Source: Gnetum montanum (lineage: Eukaryota > Streptophyta > Gnetopsida > Gnetales > Gnetaceae). From it: a DNA stretch of 64,000 nucleotides. Below are positions 58,140-64,000 of the stretch, piece after piece. The position numbers and the translations under genes are program-made. How positions within the stretch are numbered: position 1 is the stretch's first letter; each line of letters opens with the position of its first letter. The stretch spans positions 124,001 to 188,000 of the forward strand of contig MNCI01002010.1 in the NCBI GenBank assembly GCA_015680685.1, written 5' to 3'. The notes under the pieces are model-generated. The model made no database searches. It saw nothing but the letters and a program-made list of their open reading frames with translations, and had not been told where the DNA came from.

Positions 58140-60110
58140 GCTTTACTCCACTAGATTTTTCTTGGAAAATCGGCATCCAAAAATACAATCCAGATCTGAA
58201 TCAGGTGTGGTGGTTGGGCATCTCTATGTTGCCCCTGTGAAGAGGTTGTGCCTGTTGCGTAGGCAGTGGAGTCGCAATGGCATTAGATTCTGCTCTTCTT
58301 CAGGGAAGTTCCTCTACCTCATCTCAAATTGATTTCCTTTAAATGATGATATTTTTGAAGCAGTTTCCAATGATTTTGCAACTCATTTTATTTTTTTTCA
58401 AATTGTGGGATTTTTACCGAGGTCCCCAAGTATCAAGACTCAACTTCAAAGCCTCCTTCTACCCCACGTCATTCAGGTTTCTTATGCATGATACTATGCT
58501 CGAAATTTTATTTTTGTGGAACTATGGGATGCCTCTCAGGTTGAGAAGGCTCTCTCTTTAAAAAATTTTCCAACACATAATGCAACCCTAATAGCCTGTT
58601 CCTGGAACTTTTAATATAATTCCCTATTACGTGGAATTGCCCAATCTTCCACTTATTTTCTCATATGTTGAGAGGGACATTGTGAGCATCCTAGGCCCTA
58701 TTATTTTGATCACTGTATGGCGATCAATGAACTCAAATTCATCGTTATTGTATTGAATTGGACATAGCTCTTCGAAAGACCTCATTAACCCTCATTTCTA
58801 ATGGAAAAATCTTCATTCAAAAAGTGGACTATTTTTACCTTTCAAACTCATGTAGCTATTGTCATAGGGTCAAGCATCATATTTCAGCGTGTCCCATACT
58901 AGCCAGGAAGAAACTATCTGTAGCATCTTAGAACACCTGTTCCCCAGTCACTCCATTACGCCCATCCTTAGTATCCTTTAAATTTCGATCTCCTGCCCCA
59001 ACAGCTCCACAAACCTCCTCTCAGTCTTGCCTCTCCAAGCTACATAAACAACAATCAAGTAATCACACCTTCACCCATGTCATCCCCTCAAAGGTTTCCA
59101 AGGACTCAGTTTCGGTGGATGAGTTCGTGGTGAGGAGTGGAAGGAAATGAGTTAGAGCTTCTTTTGGTTCTACTCCTCCCTCCAGCTCCTCTTCATTGAA
59201 CACTTCCATGGCCGCTATTTCCACGAACAACTCCTTTGCTCTCTTGTTAGGAACAATGGAAGTTGATAATTTGACTTCTAAATTTTTTGTTGACATCTCA
59301 TCCAAACTTCATCCTGTCTTTACATAACCCTCCTTTCATGAAACGTTGGAGGCCTTACTGGTAGGCTTCGTCATAAATGACTACGTAACTTTATTTCTAG
59401 TCTTAATACAGCCTTTGATTTTGTTCTCCTTCAAGAAATTAAGGTATCATATGATCTTTTATTCTTTTCTGCCCATTGTTTTCTTCCTCACTCCTCAATC
59501 TTAGCGATGTCCCATATGAGTGGGAAAGGAGGCGCAGCCATTCTCCTCTCACGTTACTAGAAAACTAAAATCCTTCAAAGTGGTTTTGATTCAGGGCATA
59601 GTGTTTCTCGGGCCACCTTCTCCTCCTTGCATGGCCATTTTGGCATTTGTTTGATATATGCCCCAAATGATTCCACAGAACGGGCTCTCCTCTGGCAAGA
59701 ACTTGTAGACGCTCTTCCCCCTGGGCCTTGGATAATCGGAGGAGATTTTAATATGGTCAAATTTCCTCAAGATAAGCTTGGGGGGGGGGGGGTTTTTTCA
59801 ATTTCCTAATCTCAAGTATCAGACCTAGTCAACTTTTAAGAAAAGTTTTTACCTTTTTGATGGGGTGGACACCTCTGTGAGTACTCCCCTTCACAGATTT
59901 ACTTGGAGCAATCTCCATCTTGGGCTGGCTCGCATCTACAGTAGGTTAGCTAGGTTCTATTTATCCACCCTTTCCTTCAGGCAAGCCTTCTCTACTACTA
60001 TGGTTCATCAAAATTCCACCTTATCAAACCATCTTCCTATCTCCATATCTATCAAGATTCATGGCAGCCCTCATCGACAAAAATTCCATCTTTTCTTACT
60101 ACACACCAAC
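58140..60110 (+). mobile_element. Decayed L1-type LINE, plus strand, cut by element 2
   Basis: ORF1 part: LLRRQWSRNGIRFCSSSGKF (near 58,245-58,305), VELWDASQVEKALSLKNFP (58,510) and a good CCHC knuckle CSYCHRVKHHISACP (near 58,855). A Ser/Pro-rich tail follows. ORF2 endonuclease: VLLQEIKVSYD (59,430), ICLIYAPNDSTERALLW (59,650), WIIGGDFNMVKFPQDKLGG (59,730), FTWSNLHLGLARIYSRLARF (frame shifted) and LSNHLPISIS (Asp of S-D-H lost). A run of 13 G at 59,780-59,792 sits where the related copy has KLGGHRGG and breaks the frame. The element ends at 60110, where the LTR of element 2 begins, so RT was cut away or lies beyond it. Confidence 0.8.
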
Positions 60111-62567
60111 TGTAATGATAACGTTCACGTAATGAGAAAGATCAGATCCAAGGAATATGCGTAATTCCAAGATCTAATACTTAATTTAAAAGCTAATTAT
60201 ATTGAAAATAATATTCTAGTGGTGGATTTTGTTTATCTTCGTGTGAGATATGCACGGAACAACAGGAAAACTGTAGAAAAGGAAGAACAGAATGGAGGTT
60301 GATCTACGTCATAAACCAAGGGTGGAATGCAAGGAATGTCAAGCTGAGGAGTTTGTTGATCAACTATTTCTAATCAATAAACCCTGTTAATCACCTCTAG
60401 TGATGTTTCAACTACTGATGTACTCAATTTCTTCTCAAAGCTACTAACAATCGTTGGTGAAAAGGATGATCTTTCCGCCAAGAAGACTAGTTGCTCTTGC
60501 TGCCGATGCTCAGATAATGCCTTATGCTCTATGTTTAAGAAAAAGGAAAAGTCCTTCTATTTGAAAAAGTGAAAAGGCCCTCTGTTTCGTTTGTCAACTC
60601 GAGTATTTATAAGTTCAATAAGCATAGTCTCAAGGACACGTGTCTCGAACTTTCAAACACCATTGACTTGAGTTGTTAAACTGGAGATGTCATATTTCGC
60701 TTTGAGGGCGAGATGTGTTGTAAACCACTTTTGTTGAAACTACCTTATGGTTACGCTGTGGTGCCTTGACACGTATTGTCACATGTGAATGACAAGTGTG
60801 CGTTTGGCACTGCTTTGGCTAACCTTGTACAACATTACGCTCGTTTATGCTTCATCGTGTAGCAAAGTGAAATGAGCAAAGTCAGTATGCATTACGCTTA
60901 TTGACACTACGAAGCGTCATAGAGCATAAGAATGGTTAGCTTTTACCGTGTTATGCTTTCTTATGCTCTAGAGCGTAACAAAGCGTAAGGCGACCAGTGC
61001 TTCTTTTAAAGTTGAGTTGGGACCTTTTACAACTCATTACGCTGCTTTGCGTAATTGAGCGTAAATACAACTCTGATCAAAAGACTTGACAAAATGTGTG
61101 ACAAGTCATAGATCGCTGTTTAGGCTTTAGACTTGTCATGTCAGCTACCGCTTGAACTTCTGCTGATTTCATTCCTTCAGTAAGTTGCCTTTGTTGCTTC
61201 ATGTAAGCACTACGCTGAGCATCGTGATGTTGTACTGCATAATGTAGAGTGAGAAGTATGTTGAGCCTCATGATGCTACATTGCGTAATATAGCGTAAAC
61301 ATGAGCAACAAAGTTAGAAAATTTCTAAGAAATTTGGGAACTTGCTGTTGCATGGTTTTTTTATGTTATTCTATCTTCTGAATTTCTGCCATGCACCCTT
61401 TGCCTGAATCATGAGTCTTCGCCTGAAGCCGATCCACAATTTTCACAGTGTTTTAATGGCCCCTCTTTGTTGACGTTTAGAGGGCTTGCCTGAAAGACGT
61501 TGACAAAGAATACGAAACACCGGATTGGTAGAAGTATCAACGATGTACGTCAAATTTTGCTCAGGTGTTACCTTGTCAATCTTAGAAGTGCAGGAGTAGG
61601 AAAAATAGGAGATGGAGTAGTAGAAGAGGTATTTGTGCAGACACAAAAGGAGAGAGGTTCGGGCAAGGTTCAAGGGAGTGCATGTAGATTTTCACGAGTG
61701 ACATGTGAGGCATTCTCCTGTGATTGTGTTTGCATGGAGTTATGCCATCATTGTGTAAACAAGAGGGGTTGCATGGGTGAGTTGTGTTACACTTGCACAG
61801 CCTGGATGGGTTTTTTTACATCCATTTTGCCGAAACCCCAAATTTTTTTTTTGCTTTGTTAGGTGAGGTGCGTTACGCTAGTTCATGGGCTTGACTATAA
61901 TACAGATGTGAAGTGCTTAGATTGCGTATGCACATTTTGCATGAGGAGAGTGGATGAAATGGCTAAACAAGGGAGAGATATGAACAAAATGTTGGATTAT
62001 AAGGGAAACTAGAATTGCACTTTTCGATAGATAGGGTGACCTGAGCAGCCATCTTAGAATGTCGTTGCTACCTTGCCATTTTGGTGAACGTACCTCGAAT
62101 GACACTCCCATAACAAGTAACCTGCAAATGTAAAAGCAAATAGAGGATACCATTGCTTAGCTTCGTTGTTGAGGAGGTTGTAGAAACAAGCATCCTCCAA
62201 GGTGAGAAGGAAAGAGTGAGCCATTGTTGAGTAACCGTAGCAAGATGCTAGAGTCCCAGCTTTGATGCTCGGCCCCATAAGCTACCATGAAGAATCAGAC
62301 CTATTGTGCCTAGTTGTTTATGCAAGGATCCTGCTAGGTGAATCTGTGAAGCTAGGGTCTGATAGTGATGATGCACAACAACTTGATAGATCGAGGTGCA
62401 TGGAGATCCTGTCGAGGCTCCGGACGACGAAGATCGATCTCTCAGAGGTACTACCACTGAAATGGCTACAGTGACAACAGCTCCGAGGAATCAGTGGAAT
62501 GTGTTCTGGCATATCCAAGGAATCAAAAGAATTCCTATGAGGTGGTGGTGCTAGGAATGTCTCAACA
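60111..62567 (-). repeat. 3' LTR of element 2, 2,457 bases, full form of the family
   Basis: On its own strand it starts TGTTGAGACA and ends ...tatcattaca. Its first 170 bases match the start of the element 1 3' LTR. Bases near 61,425-61,350 match 2341-2420 of the 5' LTR. Bases 60,540-60,160 match the common final part (catcggcagcaagagcaa, agaaatagttgatca, cttgac.ttccttgcat). A TATA word (cttataaatactc) is near 60,610. Words like gcgtaa/ttacgc are very frequent at 60,830-61,290. Short open frames inside it are not genes. Confidence 0.8.
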
Positions 62568-62599
62568 CTACACCTTTTCTATTTTGCAACCGGACAATG

Positions 62600-63310
62600 A
62601 TACACATGTTGTGCTGGTGGTCTACAAGTTCTAGTTTTAAGTCCTGGTAGACTGTTCTTGTTAGTTTTAAGTCCTAGCAGACCATGGTCCCCATTTAAAG
62701 TCTGGGCGGACAGAAAGATGCTAGTTTTATGTCATAGCAGACGGTGGTAGAGCTAATTTATGGTCTCATCAGACCGTGTTGTGGATGTTAGTTTTACGTC
62801 ATGACCTAGGGACACGTCTATGCTAGTTTTATGTCTTAGCAAGTGGATGCTTACCTTTGCCAATTTTATGTCATGGCGGATAGTCTATGCTAGTTTAGCA
62901 TCATGGCGGACACGTGGAAGAGACGCCATTTTTATGTATTGGTGGACCTGTACAACAACGCTAATCGTACGTCGGAACAGACAATGGAGACTTGCCAATT
63001 TTAAGTCGTGGTAGATGATTAGTACTAGTTTAGCATCATGGCAGACGTGTGCAAGAAGTGTCAGTTTAGCATTGTAGCAGACGGTCGTTGCCAGTTTAGT
63101 GTCGTAGTGGACGCATGCAGAGAATGCCATTTTTACGTAGTAGCGGACCTGTGCAACATGGCCAATTTTACATCATGGTAGACTTTTGTACATTTTCCAG
63201 TTTAGCATCGTAGCGGATGATGAGCAAGCTTGCCAGTTTAGCGTCATAGCAGACATTGGTGAAACTTGCTAGTTTAGCATCGTAGAAGATGATTGTATAC
63301 CTGGGATTAG
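62600..63310 (-). repeat. Tandem repeat between integrase and LTR (element 2)
   Basis: About 20 units of the same core as at 15,870-16,330, here read as gccagtttagcatcgtagca-type words on the plus strand. There are more units than in element 1, so the array length varies between copies. Confidence 0.85.
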
Positions 63311-63324
63311 TATGAAATGCATGA

Positions 63325-64000
63325 CTAGATGTAATACCTTTTTAGATATATGTGGTTCACAGGATTTGCCAATTCATTGCTATCGATGTCTGGCAGCTTG
63401 AACACATCGCTTCCATACACGTTGACTACAAAGAAAGGGCCCTTCCAGTTTGCAAAGAATTTGCCCACTGGTTCATGAATGGCCTTGAGAACTATGTCTC
63501 CTTTCTTGATCGGACACTGCTGAATATTATGGTGGTGTTTTTTCCTCTATTTATCTTGATACTTTTCAATGGTATCAAGTGTCTATATTCTCTTCTCTTC
63601 TACTGAATCCAAATCCATGATCCGAGACTCGATGTGATGAGCCTCATTTATAATTGTGGAGAGGACCATTCACAGAGAAGGGATTTGTAGTTCGAGAGGT
63701 AGTACTGCTTCAGATCCATAGACTAGGTTGTAGGGCGTATAATCCGTAGATGTTCTAGATGTGGTACGGTACACCCATAGCACATAGAGGATCTTCTCAT
63801 GCCACCGTATCTTGTTACTGCTGAGCATTTTTTAAGCAGATTGATAATGACTTTGTTCATTGCTTTAGCTTGACCATTTGCTTGCGAGTAGTAAGGTGAG
63901 GAAAAAGACTATTTAATACCAAGGCTATCGCAAAATGATTTGGTTTCGACACTACTAAATTGTGGCTCGTTTTTAGTGACAATAGTAATTGGGAGACCAA
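63325..64000 (-). pseudogene. Integrase C-terminal half of element 2
   Basis: The minus strand reads GLPITIVTKNEPQFSS, where element 1 has TIVTDNGPQF: the second catalytic Asp is Lys here. NGQAKAMNK follows, with Lys (63864-63866) at the catalytic Glu place, as in element 1. Then come YGSEAVLPLELQIPSL-like sequence, SYQDK-type linker with stops, and the chromodomain-less end (GPFFVVNVYGSDVFKL, then KRYYI and TAG at 63325-63327). A frameshift lies between the core and the C-terminal part. Confidence 0.82.

Larger units (their letters stand above)
60111..64000 (-). mobile_element. Element 2: 3' end of a second copy of the element 1 family
   Basis: On the minus strand: integrase C-terminal half (64000-63325), tandem repeat (63,310-62,600), LTR (62567-60111). 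All three parts match element 1 in order and sequence. The copy lies in a LINE (bases ccaac at 60106-60110 would be one target duplication). The rest lies outside the window. Confidence 0.88.

Noticed and set aside
61917-62457. Overlapping minus-strand ORFs of 60-80 codons
   Set aside because: They lie inside the LTR of element 2 and are open on both strands; no conserved motif.

Overview
The window reads as nuclear DNA of a seed plant with a very large, repeat-filled genome. A gymnosperm such as a conifer is my best inference, not something shown. The reasons are the near absence of host genes, long AT-rich stretches, plant-type LTR and L1-like retroelements in all stages of decay, and several old tandem arrays. 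Only one short ORF pair at 50.6-55.3 kb looks like a host gene.

Region by region. 1-2,340: decayed coiled-coil coding remains, then AT-rich sequence. 2,341-17,251: a 15 kb Ty3/gypsy element (element 1, + strand) of Tat/Ogre type, with gag-protease, an intron-like gap, RT-RNase H, a second archaeal-type RNase H and integrase, a 3' tandem repeat and two LTRs. 17.4-20.9 kb: a 241-bp tandem array holding one interrupted solo LTR, itself split by a second solo LTR. 24.4-28.9 kb: two further tandem arrays (dimeric ~136 bp; ~119 bp). 29-35.3 kb: decayed ORFs and a copia-like LTR remnant. 38.0-39.0 kb: a solo LTR with a clean target duplication. 40.4-48.9 kb: two decayed non-LTR elements on the minus strand. 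49.8-55.5 kb: a perfect 87-bp triplication, a 172-codon ORF for a small secreted protein, and a nearly intact L1-type ORF2 fused in frame behind a second copy of that gene's promoter and signal peptide. 55.5-56.9 kb: a tandem duplication carrying a tRNA-like SINE head. 58.1-60.1 kb: a decayed plus-strand LINE. 60,111-64,000: the 3' end of a second copy of the element 1 family (element 2, minus strand), cut by the window edge.

The main discovery is inside element 1. Between protease and reverse transcriptase lies a 5.1 kb segment with plant-type splice borders (GTAAAG at 7,263, TTTTGCAG ending at 12,346) that joins the two halves of the polyprotein in phase. Wholly inside it, on the opposite strand (11,933 to 7,869), is a second gene. 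Eight exons separated by seven GT-AG introns join into one 1,085-codon frame without a frameshift. It begins with a basic N-terminus and a HAD/NLI-interacting-factor-like phosphatase domain, continues with a domain resembling plant transposon proteins and a coiled coil, and ends in an acidic tail. The premature stops I read in it are of the CAG/CAA/CGA to TAG/TAA/TGA kind, as in the sense polyprotein. This points to inactivation by cytosine deamination rather than random indels.

All reading was by eye. Exon borders were checked by phase arithmetic; family assignments rest on recognised motifs and were not searched.
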